Assembly (NCBI RefSeq): GCF_014642855.1
Contig: NZ_BMJB01000001.1
Span: forward strand, 1,364,001-1,428,000
Source of the DNA: Edaphobacter acidisoli
GTDB lineage: Bacteria; Acidobacteriota; Terriglobia; Terriglobales; Acidobacteriaceae
DNA length: 64,000 bases
Reading direction: 5' to 3'
The notes beneath the pieces were generated by a model that saw only the letters and a program-made list of their open reading frames with translations, was not told where the DNA came from and did no database searches. How positions within the stretch are numbered: the stretch's first letter is position 1; every line of letters begins with the position of its first letter. Positions 32,313-40,541 of the stretch are shown in pieces. A program made the translations under genes and the position numbers.

Positions 32313-35279
32313 ATGAACACCTCCTCCCAAACCCGTATCCTCGCTATCGCGCTTGCACTGGCGACCTTGGCAGCCTGCGTCCTGGCAGCGATCAACTTTG
32401 AGCAGGAGCGCGGCTACGAGGTTCCCACCGACGGCATCTGGTGGACCGAGGTCGCAGGAGGTCTCCAGGCCCAGCGTGTCCCGAAGCCCTCGCCTGGGCA
32501 CCGCGCCGGCATCCGCACCGGCGACATTCTCATCAGCATCGACGATCACCAGACCACACGGCTTGCCGTGCTCGTCCGCGAGATGTTCCGCAGCGGAGCC
32601 TGGGCACATGCAACCTACTCGATTCTGCGTCCACCTTCGAACTCCGACAGCCTGAAAAACGCAACGCCCCTGACAATTCAGGTCATCCTGGAGCCCAAAG
32701 ATCGCTCCATCAATCAGGGCCTTCGCTTCATCGCGCTGGTCTACCTCTGCATCGGAATCTACGTTCTCTTTCGACGCTGGACCGCGCCCAAATCGACGCA
32801 TTTCTACGTCTTCTGTCTGGTCTCGTTCGTCCTTTACGCCTTTAAGTACACAGGAGAACTCGACACCTTCGACCAGATCATCTACTGGTGTAACATCGCT
32901 GCCGGAGCCTTGCAGCCTGCGCTCTTCCTGCACTTTGCCTTCAGCTTCGCGGGCGACCACCCAGCGGTCAAACATGCGCGCCTGCGCCGCAAGATCTTCA
33001 GCTCGCTACTCTACATTCCCGGCATCTTCCTGATCGTGCTCCAGTATGCGGCGATTCGCTACTGGTCTGCCACCGAGCTGCTGCACCACCGCTTGGACCA
33101 GATTGCGGTCGGTTATCTGGCGCTCTATTACGTTATCGCCGCAGTCGTCTTCCGCTTCCGCTATCGCCGCGCCGACACTGCGCTCGAGCGCCAGCAGCTC
33201 AAGTGGCTCACGCGCGGAACGCTGCTCGCCGTCACGCCCTTCACGCTGTTGTACGCGATTCCCTACATGGCGGACTGGAACGTCCCCGATCTGCAAACCA
33301 AGATCGCCGGACTCTGCCTGGTGTTTCTGCCGCTGACGTTCAGCTGGGCCATCGTCCGCTATCGCCTGATGGACGTTGACCTGATCTTCAAACGCGGCGT
33401 GACCTATACGCTGGCCACAGCCGCGCTTGTAGGAGTCTACTTCGGCATCGTCGCGCTGACCGGCGAGATGGTACACAACCGTCTCTCGAACCTCGGCGTC
33501 TGGGGCCTGCTGGTCGCCATCATCATCGCCGGGATTGCATTCGAGCCGCTCAAGCGAGCCATTCAAGCTCGGGTAGACCGCGTCTTCGACCAGAAGCGCC
33601 TGGACTACCGCGAGACTCTGGTCGAGTTTGGCCGCAGCCTGAACTCACAGACGGACCTCCGGACGCTGCTGGACTCGATCGTCGAGCAGTTGCCGCAGAC
33701 GCTCCTGGTCACACGCGTCGCGGTCTTTCTCGCCTCAGACGAATCTGCCACGCGGCACTTCGATCTTGCTGCCTCGCACGGCCTGACGAACCTGCAAGAA
33801 GCGGACCTCGACGCGCTCGATGTACGCTTCCTCGACTTTGACCGTCCCGGCGCGCACAATCACATCTTCCTGGAGAATCCGCAGCAGGTGCTTCGCCTGC
33901 CAGAGCCGCAGCGCGCCACTGCCGGACGGCTCGACCTGAACTACTACCTGCCCTGCCGTGTCGCCAATCGTGAAGGCGGTGGAACACGCACAGTTGCCAT
34001 CATTGGACTCGGTCGTACCGACGACGGAGACTTTCTGTCCAGCGAAGACATGGAGCTGCTCGAAACGCTCGCCGGATACATCGGCATCGCCATCCAGAAC
34101 GCGCGGCTCTACCAGCGCCTGGAGCAGAAGATTACCGAGTTCGAGAGCCTTAAGGAGTTCCACGAGAACATCGTCGAGTCGATCAACGTCGGCGTCTTCG
34201 CGGTCGATCTCGATGGCCGCATCGAAAGCTGGAACACCGAAATGGAGACGATGTACGCGAAGACCCGCTCCGCAGTGCTGCACCAGCCTGTCTCCGACGT
34301 CTTCTCCGCGGACTTCGTCGCGCGCTTCAACGCTGTGCGTGAAGAGCAGGGCACACACACGCTCTACAAGTTCCGCCTTGCCCTGCCAAACGGCGAAACG
34401 CGCGTTGCCAATATCGCCATCGCACCGCTGGTCACGCGGAACTTCGTTGCCGTTGGACGCATCGTCCTGGTGGACGACATCACCGATCGCATTCAGCTCG
34501 AAGCGCAGTTGACGCAATCGGAAAAGCTCTCCTCCATCGGCCTTCTTGCCGCAGGCGTCGCACATGAAGTCAATACTCCGTTGGCAGTCATCTCCAGCTA
34601 CACGCAGATGCTCACCAAGCACATGCGTGATGACGACCGTCTCGCGCCGGTACTAGAAAAGATCACGCAGCAAACCTTCCGGGCCTCTGAGATCGTCAAT
34701 GGCCTGTTGAATTTCTCGCGCACCAGCGGCTCGGAGTTCACCACGGTCGACCTGAACGAGCTGCTGCGCGACACGATTATCCTGCTCGATCACCAGTTCA
34801 GGACCGCGCAGATCCGCGTCGAAACGAACTTGGACCCGCAACTCGCGCGCATCCACGGCAACCCTGGCAAGCTCCAGCAAGTCATCCTGAACCTAATGCT
34901 CAACGCGAAAGACGCGATGTTCGGCATGAATAACGCAATGCTGCGCGTAGCCACATTCAACGGCCCCGGACGCGTCTTCGTCCGCATTCAAGACACGGGC
35001 GCCGGCATCGAGCGCGAGCACCTCAACCGCATCTACGATCCCTTCTTCACCACCAAGACCAAGCCGCAGGACGGCGCGCACAAAGGCACAGGTCTCGGCC
35101 TCGCGGTAAGCTACGGTATCATCCAGGAACACGCCGGCAAGATTCACGTCGAAAGCGAAGTAGGTGTGGGCACTGCGTTTCAGCTTGAGTTCCCTGCCTC
35201 CGCCACGCGCCCGCTGACCACAGCCGCACCGTCCTCCATCCGTCTGCAGGACGCCGACAAAGGAACAATTCATGCCTGA
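32313..35279 (+). CDS. Membrane sensor histidine kinase with PDZ, multi-TM, GAF and PAS domains
   Basis: The 988-residue kinase begins with an N-terminal helix, then a periplasmic PDZ-like domain (about 55-115, AGIRTGDILISIDD), a block of about eight membrane helices (about 135-405), a GAF domain (about 440-590), a PAS domain (about 610-730, VGVFAVDLDGRIESWN), the HisKA domain with phospho-acceptor His 751 in GVAHEVNTPL, and an HATPase with N-box LNLMLNAKDA and G-boxes DTGAGI and GTGLGLA. Its stop overlaps the next gene's ATG by 8 bases, so the pair is translationally coupled. PDZ plus multiple helices suggests sensing of envelope peptides, by inference. Confidence 0.92.
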   Translation: MNTSSQTRILAIALALATLAACVLAAINFEQERGYEVPTDGIWWTEVAGGLQAQRVPKPSPGHRAGIRTGDILISIDDHQTTRLAVLVREMFRSGAWAHATYSILRPPSNSDSLKNATPLTIQVILEPKDRSINQGLRFIALVYLCIGIYVLFRRWTAPKSTHFYVFCLVSFVLYAFKYTGELDTFDQIIYWCNIAAGALQPALFLHFAFSFAGDHPAVKHARLRRKIFSSLLYIPGIFLIVLQYAAIRYWSATELLHHRLDQIAVGYLALYYVIAAVVFRFRYRRADTALERQQLKWLTRGTLLAVTPFTLLYAIPYMADWNVPDLQTKIAGLCLVFLPLTFSWAIVRYRLMDVDLIFKRGVTYTLATAALVGVYFGIVALTGEMVHNRLSNLGVWGLLVAIIIAGIAFEPLKRAIQARVDRVFDQKRLDYRETLVEFGRSLNSQTDLRTLLDSIVEQLPQTLLVTRVAVFLASDESATRHFDLAASHGLTNLQEADLDALDVRFLDFDRPGAHNHIFLENPQQVLRLPEPQRATAGRLDLNYYLPCRVANREGGGTRTVAIIGLGRTDDGDFLSSEDMELLETLAGYIGIAIQNARLYQRLEQKITEFESLKEFHENIVESINVGVFAVDLDGRIESWNTEMETMYAKTRSAVLHQPVSDVFSADFVARFNAVREEQGTHTLYKFRLALPNGETRVANIAIAPLVTRNFVAVGRIVLVDDITDRIQLEAQLTQSEKLSSIGLLAAGVAHEVNTPLAVISSYTQMLTKHMRDDDRLAPVLEKITQQTFRASEIVNGLLNFSRTSGSEFTTVDLNELLRDTIILLDHQFRTAQIRVETNLDPQLARIHGNPGKLQQVILNLMLNAKDAMFGMNNAMLRVATFNGPGRVFVRIQDTGAGIEREHLNRIYDPFFTTKTKPQDGAHKGTGLGLAVSYGIIQEHAGKIHVESEVGVGTAFQLEFPASATRPLTTAAPSSIRLQDADKGTIHA

Positions 35280-36714
35280 AACCACCGAAGTCGCCTCCGA
35301 GCAAGCAGCAAAGCCGGGGGCCCGCATCGTGGGCGATCCGCGCATCCTCATCATCGACGACGAAGCGGCCATCCGCGAATCGCTCGACACGCTGCTCACG
35401 CTCGAAGGCTTCGTCATCAACGCGGCTGCAGACGGCCCGACAGGCATGGACCTGCTCGCCCGCAACGAGTACGACCTGCTTCTGCTCGACCTCGCCCTGC
35501 CCGGTGAAAGCGGCATCGACCTGCTGCCGCGTATCAAAGAGATGCAGCCAAACCTGCCGATCATCATGATTACCGCGTTCGGCACGGTCAACAATGTAGT
35601 CGACGCTATTCGAGCAGGCGCAGAGAACTTCGTCCAGAAGCCCTGGGACAACGAAAAGCTGCTCGCCGACATTCGCGCCGCCATCGCACGCCACCGCGCA
35701 GAAGAAGAAGTTGTCCAGCTGAAGCGCACGCTCAAGCAGCGATACAACTTCTCGAACATCGTCGGAAAAAGCGACCCGATGCTGAGACTCTTCGACCTGA
35801 TCGCGCAGGTCGCGCCCAGCCGCTCTACCGTACTGATTCAGGGCGAGAGCGGCACCGGCAAAGAATTAATCGCCAAAGCGCTGCACGCTAATTCACCGCG
35901 CCGCGACCGGCCATTTGTGCCAGTCAACACGGGCGCTGTCCCGTCAGATCTTCTCGAATCGACCCTCTTCGGCCACGTCAAAGGCGCGTTCACTTCCGCC
36001 GTCACGGCTAAGAAGGGCCTCTTCGAAGTAGCCAACGGAGGCACTCTCTTTCTCGATGAGATAGGCACGATGAGCCTCGACATGCAGGCCAAAATCCTGC
36101 GCGTCCTCCAGGACCGCCGCTTCATGCACCTGGGCGGCACGCAGGAGATTCAGGTCGACGTCCGCATCATCGCCGCAACCAACGTCAACCTGCAGGACGC
36201 CGTGCGCGAAGGTCGCTTCCGCGAAGATCTCTTCTACCGGCTGAACGTCATCTGTCTCGAACTGCCTTCGCTGCGCTCACGCCGCGAAGATGTCCCGCTG
36301 CTCGCCTCGCACTTCCTAAAACTGTACGCACGCGAAAACGGTACACCAGAGCCAACTCTCTCACCCGAAGCCCTTCGCGTCATGATGGAGTACGAGTGGC
36401 CTGGCAACGTCCGCGAGCTTGAAAACGCAATGGAGCGCGGCGTCGTGCTGGCAACCTCGCAGACCATCACACCAGACCTGCTGCCCGCGCAACTGACAGG
36501 CAGCACCTACACGGCCAGCATTCTCGATCACGAGCCAAACGCTTCTCTCTTCGATGTCATGGAAGAGATCGAACGCCGCATCATCGCCGACCGCCTGGAA
36601 CGCTGTCACTGGAACCAGACCGAAGCCGCCGAATACTTCAAGATCCCGCTCTCCACCCTCAACCAGAAGATCAAGCGCCTGAACGTCGAGATCAAAAAGC
36701 GCAAAGGCGACTAG
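35272..36714 (+). CDS. NtrC-family sigma-54-dependent response regulator
   Basis: This 480-residue activator has a receiver domain with phospho-acceptor Asp 73 (LLLLDLALPG), an AAA+ domain with Walker A GESGTGKE and Walker B-type GGTLFLDEIG, the arginine-finger region FREDLFYRLNV, and a C-terminal Fis-type helix-turn-helix (NQTEAAEYFKIPLSTLNQKI). The sigma-54-contact loop reads GAFTSA (238-243) rather than GAFTGA. It is coupled to the histidine kinase just upstream and very likely regulates genes from -24/-12 promoters, possibly including its own operon. Confidence 0.94.
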   Translation: MPETTEVASEQAAKPGARIVGDPRILIIDDEAAIRESLDTLLTLEGFVINAAADGPTGMDLLARNEYDLLLLDLALPGESGIDLLPRIKEMQPNLPIIMITAFGTVNNVVDAIRAGAENFVQKPWDNEKLLADIRAAIARHRAEEEVVQLKRTLKQRYNFSNIVGKSDPMLRLFDLIAQVAPSRSTVLIQGESGTGKELIAKALHANSPRRDRPFVPVNTGAVPSDLLESTLFGHVKGAFTSAVTAKKGLFEVANGGTLFLDEIGTMSLDMQAKILRVLQDRRFMHLGGTQEIQVDVRIIAATNVNLQDAVREGRFREDLFYRLNVICLELPSLRSRREDVPLLASHFLKLYARENGTPEPTLSPEALRVMMEYEWPGNVRELENAMERGVVLATSQTITPDLLPAQLTGSTYTASILDHEPNASLFDVMEEIERRIIADRLERCHWNQTEAAEYFKIPLSTLNQKIKRLNVEIKKRKGD

Positions 36715-36764
36715 CGCCCAGGCTCTAGCTGGCATTCTCTTGCACGAAGCGAGGAAGCTGGACG

Positions 36765-37238
36765 ATGGATATCGTAGACCACATCGAGAAGATGATTTTA
36801 GATGGATCCTGCGGCTTTTTTGACAAGTTTGACGTTGAAGATCTGCACGTAACAATTCGCATCGCTCGGGATTTCAATAGTTTTCTCGAAAAATTTGGAG
36901 AGAATCCTCCCACAGACGAGATCGTTTATGTTTCTGACACCGTAAGGTCAGGCATGGATCAGTTCTTCTCTCTTGCTCAGGTGTGTGGATTTATCGAGAC
37001 AGAAGACGAGAAGTGGTCTTTCGATCAGCACTTATCGTGGAATTATGGCGCATTGCGATTAGAGTTTCTGGACACCTTTGAACGTCTCCATGAATCGCTC
37101 GATGTCAATGTTGTTCAGAGACTCACCTGGCTTCTTACTCTGACTCATCTTGAGCTTGTGTTTCTCGCCAAGCACTTCCCATCCGCAATGTTGAGCGGAA
37201 TATCTGAGGGTTCACGTCGACCAAGTGAGCCAGCCTAG
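36765..37238 (+). CDS. Hypothetical protein of unusual base composition (157 aa)
   Basis: The acidic 157-residue protein starts MDIVDHIEKMILDGS behind a good GAGGAAG ribosome-binding site. It lacks signal, Cys motifs or recognisable domain. Its codons use A/T at third positions far more than neighbouring genes do, which suggests horizontal acquisition. A TGGCA...TTGCA sequence (36730-36744) just upstream looks like a -24/-12 promoter but is one base too short between GG and GC. It overlaps the convergent dehydrogenase by 4 bases. Confidence 0.7.
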   Translation: MDIVDHIEKMILDGSCGFFDKFDVEDLHVTIRIARDFNSFLEKFGENPPTDEIVYVSDTVRSGMDQFFSLAQVCGFIETEDEKWSFDQHLSWNYGALRLEFLDTFERLHESLDVNVVQRLTWLLTLTHLELVFLAKHFPSAMLSGISEGSRRPSEPA

Positions 37239-38308
37239 CGTCCAGGCTGAATCACAATCTTCAGCGAGTCCGCCTGCGGGTGCGATGCCAGATTGATCGC
37301 CTCAACTGCGTTCTCTAGCGAAAAGCGGTGCGAGATGAGCGGCGTCAGGTCGAAGCCATTCGTATAACCCTCGAAGACCAGTCGCGTCACGTCGTCCTGA
37401 ATCGCAACGGACGCGCTGTACGAACCCATCAGCGTCTTCTCATCCATGCAGACCGCAGCCGGATCAAACGGTGCCTCACCATGCTGTGTCGCGGCAAACA
37501 GCATCACACGCCCGCCAGGGCGCACAGCATCCATCGCAAGTTGGATCAGCGCATTGCCACCGACTGCGAGCAGAACGACATCTGCGCCGCGCTCCTCCGT
37601 TGCAGCCTTCGCAGCAGTCACCACATCTCTGCGCGCATCCAACGGATGCTTCAATCCAAACTTTGCCGCAACGGCATGACGCTCGGCATAAAGATCGCTT
37701 GTTAGAACGGTCGCTCCTGTTCGATTCGCAAGCGCAGCGAGCAGAATCCCAATCGGCCCCTGTCCAATGACAAGCACAGTCTCATCACGCTGAAGCCCAA
37801 GCAACTCAATCGCCTTGTAGCATGTGTTCACCGGCTCAAGAAACGCCGCCTGCTCCAACGGAATCTCATCTGGAACCTTCACCAGACCACGCCGCACTAT
37901 CCAGTCCATCACGCGGATGTATTCGGCAAAGCCTCCACCCGAAGGCGCAAAACCAGCGGTGCAGCCAACCTTCTTGTAGGTCTCACACTGCGCGAAGGTC
38001 TTCTTGCGACAGTAATAGCATTCGCCGCAGGGAATATGGTGATACGCCATCACACGGTCGCCCACAGCGAAGCCACTCACGCCCTCGCCAGCTTGGACTA
38101 TGGTGCCAGCCATCTCGTGCCCGAAGATACGAGGCGCGCTGTGCGAACCAGTATGAATCTTCTTGAGGTCTGTGCCGCAGATGCCGCACGTGTCAATCTT
38201 CACCAGCACCTCGCCAGCAGTAATCTCCGGCACCGGCACCGTCTCCACGCGCACATCATTCACGCCGCGATACACTGCGGCTCGCATTGTCTTCGGAATG
38301 TTATCCAT
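37235..38308 (-). CDS. Zinc-dependent alcohol dehydrogenase at end of hopanoid operon
   Basis: This 357-residue medium-chain dehydrogenase has the catalytic zinc site (CGICGTD and GHEMAG), the structural zinc cysteines (CGECYYCRKKTFAQCETY) and the NAD(P)-binding VIGQGPIGIL. It resembles threonine/sorbitol dehydrogenase-like enzymes; the substrate cannot be read. It starts 10 bases after hpnG on the same strand, so it probably belongs to the hopanoid operon. A role in oxidising a hopanoid side-chain alcohol or sugar is inference. I place the start at ATG 38308. Confidence 0.87.
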   Translation of the reverse strand: MDNIPKTMRAAVYRGVNDVRVETVPVPEITAGEVLVKIDTCGICGTDLKKIHTGSHSAPRIFGHEMAGTIVQAGEGVSGFAVGDRVMAYHHIPCGECYYCRKKTFAQCETYKKVGCTAGFAPSGGGFAEYIRVMDWIVRRGLVKVPDEIPLEQAAFLEPVNTCYKAIELLGLQRDETVLVIGQGPIGILLAALANRTGATVLTSDLYAERHAVAAKFGLKHPLDARRDVVTAAKAATEERGADVVLLAVGGNALIQLAMDAVRPGGRVMLFAATQHGEAPFDPAAVCMDEKTLMGSYSASVAIQDDVTRLVFEGYTNGFDLTPLISHRFSLENAVEAINLASHPQADSLKIVIQPGR

Positions 38309-38318
38309 CTTCAAAATC

Positions 38319-38999
38319 TCATCCTCTTACCTGATACAAATCCAGTATCGCCTGAAGCTCGCGCGTCAGCGCCTCCACCGCGCGGCTACTGTTGCGCGCA
38401 AGCACAGCCACCTTCCCCCAGAGCCTCGGACGCACCACAGCGTAAGCGGCAAAAGCCACATCCCGAAACTGCCCGTCGTTCGTGGCGAATCGCGCGAGAT
38501 CCTGCATCTCGAAGTCCGCCTCGTCGGAGATCGCCTTCACCGCCCTAAACGAAACACCGCGTGCTGAAGCAAGCCGCGCAACTGTCGCGGCCTCCATGTC
38601 TACCGCGGCCGCGCCGTAGGATTCGTAGAGCCTCCGCTTCTCCTTTACACCAGCAACTACCTGCGCTGTGACAAGCACCTGGCTGTAACGCGAATCGTTG
38701 TATCGCTCCCCCGACTTCGCATCGATCACAACGCCGGCACGCACCATCTCACCAACCCGCAGCGCCGGGTCGCACGCTCCAGCGAGCCCGACCGACAGCA
38801 ACTGAGTGATCGGCTTGGTCGCCATCGCAGCTTCAACAGCCAGGGTCGCACGCGCAGCCCCCATCCCTGCACATGCAACAACGGCCGAGCCCTTCGTATA
38901 AACGCGGACTCGACCCGCCAGTCGCTCCTCGCGCCAGCCACGCACCAGCGGCTTGATCTCACGAGGCAGAGCAGCGATGATTCCCACACATTCGCTCAT
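38319..38999 (-). CDS. hpnG: HpnG, adenosylhopane nucleosidase
   Basis: The 226-residue protein belongs to the nucleoside phosphorylase/hydrolase fold: GIIAALPREIK at the start, SVGLAGACD and the substrate-binding VDMEAATVARLA near the middle. In the hopanoid pathway HpnG removes adenine from adenosylhopane to give ribosylhopane. The ATG at 38999 overlaps the hpnA stop (ATGA), so translation is coupled. The longer frame upstream would lie inside hpnA. Position next to hpnA and hpnH makes the assignment firm. Confidence 0.88.
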   Translation of the reverse strand: MSECVGIIAALPREIKPLVRGWREERLAGRVRVYTKGSAVVACAGMGAARATLAVEAAMATKPITQLLSVGLAGACDPALRVGEMVRAGVVIDAKSGERYNDSRYSQVLVTAQVVAGVKEKRRLYESYGAAAVDMEAATVARLASARGVSFRAVKAISDEADFEMQDLARFATNDGQFRDVAFAAYAVVRPRLWGKVAVLARNSSRAVEALTRELQAILDLYQVRG

Positions 39000-40006
39000 A
39001 GCGGCTGCTTTTCTGGCGCCGGCGCGTATCCATGCGCAACAAACCAATCAATCGCTCCACGCAGCGCCTGATAGATCGGCAGCACTTTGAAACCAAGATC
39101 ACGCTCTGCCTTCGCCGACGAAGCAAACATCATCTTCTTCCCCATGCGAACGGCTTCCACAGTCGCACGCGGCTCTTTGCCGCGCAGTTTGCCGGTGATG
39201 GTCTCATCGAAGAACGCGAAGGCCATCGCTACTGCATGAGGCACCTTCATCTTCGGCGAAGGCAAACCCGTAATCGACGACATGCGATCAAGAATCTGCT
39301 TCAGCGTCAGGTTTTCTCCGCCCAGAATGTAGCGCTCGCCGGGAGTTCCACGATCGAGAGCAACGACATGCATGCGCGCCACTTCATCGACATCGACCAG
39401 ATTCAGCCCTGTATCCACGTAAGCAGGAAACTTCTTATTGAGAAAGTCAACGATGATCCGGCCCGTAGGCGTCGGCTTCACATCACCGGGACCAATCGGT
39501 GTCGTCGGATTCAGAATCATCACATGTTGGCCAGTCTGCGCGGCGCGAATCGCTTCCTGTTCCGCGAGAAATTTCGATCGCTTATAGTGCCCAATCATAT
39601 CGGCAAGCGAAACCGGCGTATCCTCATTCACAATCGTGCCATCGGCCTTGAAGCCCATCGTCGCCACGCTCGATGTGTAGACGACGCGCTCGACTCCACA
39701 CTCACGGGCCAGGCGCAGCAACTCGCGCGTGCCATCGACGTTTGCGGCATACATCTCTTTCGGGTCACGCACCCACAGGCGATAGTCCGCAGCCACATGC
39801 ACCAACGCATCGCAACCGTTGAGTGCCGAGCGTAGTTTCTCCGGTTCGCGCAGATCACCCACTACAGTCTCTGCATTCAATCCAGCAAGCGAGTCGAGGC
39901 GGCTGGTCTGCCGCGTCAGCAGGCGCAGTTCAGCACCCTCGGCTGCATAGTGCCGAGCCACATGGCCACCGACAAACCCTGTCGCTCCCGTAATAAATAC
40001 GCGCAC
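38996..40006 (-). CDS. hpnA: HpnA, hopanoid-associated sugar epimerase
   Basis: This 336-residue extended SDR has the NAD(P)-binding ITGATGFVGGH at the N-terminus, SSVATMG and the active-site YKRSK. HpnA proteins are a distinct group of NAD-dependent epimerase/dehydratase-like enzymes found in hopanoid clusters; the exact reaction is not settled. It starts at GTG 40006, with only a weak AGGGA upstream, and follows a hairpin at 40038-40068, so its level may differ from that of the upstream genes. Confidence 0.9.
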   Translation of the reverse strand: MRVFITGATGFVGGHVARHYAAEGAELRLLTRQTSRLDSLAGLNAETVVGDLREPEKLRSALNGCDALVHVAADYRLWVRDPKEMYAANVDGTRELLRLARECGVERVVYTSSVATMGFKADGTIVNEDTPVSLADMIGHYKRSKFLAEQEAIRAAQTGQHVMILNPTTPIGPGDVKPTPTGRIIVDFLNKKFPAYVDTGLNLVDVDEVARMHVVALDRGTPGERYILGGENLTLKQILDRMSSITGLPSPKMKVPHAVAMAFAFFDETITGKLRGKEPRATVEAVRMGKKMMFASSAKAERDLGFKVLPIYQALRGAIDWFVAHGYAPAPEKQPL

Positions 40007-40037
40007 GCTTCGTCCCTAATCCTGATCTTCGAAGAAG

Positions 40038-40068
40038 AAGCCGTGGGCCCGATTAAGACCCACGGCTT
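40038..40068 (-). terminator. Hairpin between the 148-aa gene and hpnA
   Basis: AAGCCGTGGG and CCCACGGCTT form a 10-base perfect stem around CCCGATTAAGA. On the minus strand it is followed by CTTCTTCTTC, not a strong T-run. It may be a partial terminator or attenuator inside the hopanoid operon. Confidence 0.5.
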
Positions 40069-40089
40069 AGTTCATACCAAAGCTCTGTT

Positions 40090-40536
40090 TCAATCCAGTT
40101 TTTCCGGATCGATCCGAATATTCTTTTCTCCCGCAACCTTCTTCTCCCAGTATTTCTTTACCCAGGCCTCGAAGCTCTTGCCCGCAGCGTTGTCGCGACC
40201 AGTAAAGGCAAGCGCAGCAATCTCTGCATAAACCACGTTCACTTTAACGCGCTCATTGGTTGGAATGACACGCACGAATGAATCCGTTAGTGAAGAACCA
40301 GTGCGGCGGTCGAAGAGATACCCCGTCACCTGCGAGCCGTCTTTGCGCGTAATCGTCACGTCGCCGCGATAGTCGAATGCCTTTTCAAGCGCATCACGCA
40401 CCTCAGCGTCACTGGCAAGCGTGGGAATCCAACCTTCGAGATTCTCCTTCTCGCGTCCAGCGATAGTCTCAATCTCGTCAGCATTGTGTTGTCGCAGTTG
40501 CTCAATCTTCAGGTGTTCCTGCTGCTCTGTCGCCAT
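40090..40536 (-). CDS. Uncharacterised protein inside the hopanoid operon (148 aa)
   Basis: The 148-residue soluble protein (MATEQQEHLKIEQLRQ) starts with a charged helix and then a compact, beta-rich region around ITRKDGSQVTGYLFDRRTG. No signal peptide, Cys motif or family I know is visible. It starts 6 bases after hpnH with an AGGAGATT ribosome-binding site and precedes hpnA, so it is very probably co-expressed with hopanoid biosynthesis. A chaperone, regulator or transport role is possible; none can be shown. Confidence 0.8.
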   Translation of the reverse strand: MATEQQEHLKIEQLRQHNADEIETIAGREKENLEGWIPTLASDAEVRDALEKAFDYRGDVTITRKDGSQVTGYLFDRRTGSSLTDSFVRVIPTNERVKVNVVYAEIAALAFTGRDNAAGKSFEAWVKKYWEKKVAGEKNIRIDPEKLD

Positions 40537-40541
40537 GCTGC

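Noticed and set aside
36730-36744. Sigma-54 promoter before the 157-aa gene
   Set aside because: GG and GC are 11 rather than 12 positions apart; sigma-54 promoters rarely tolerate this, so it is not listed as a promoter feature.
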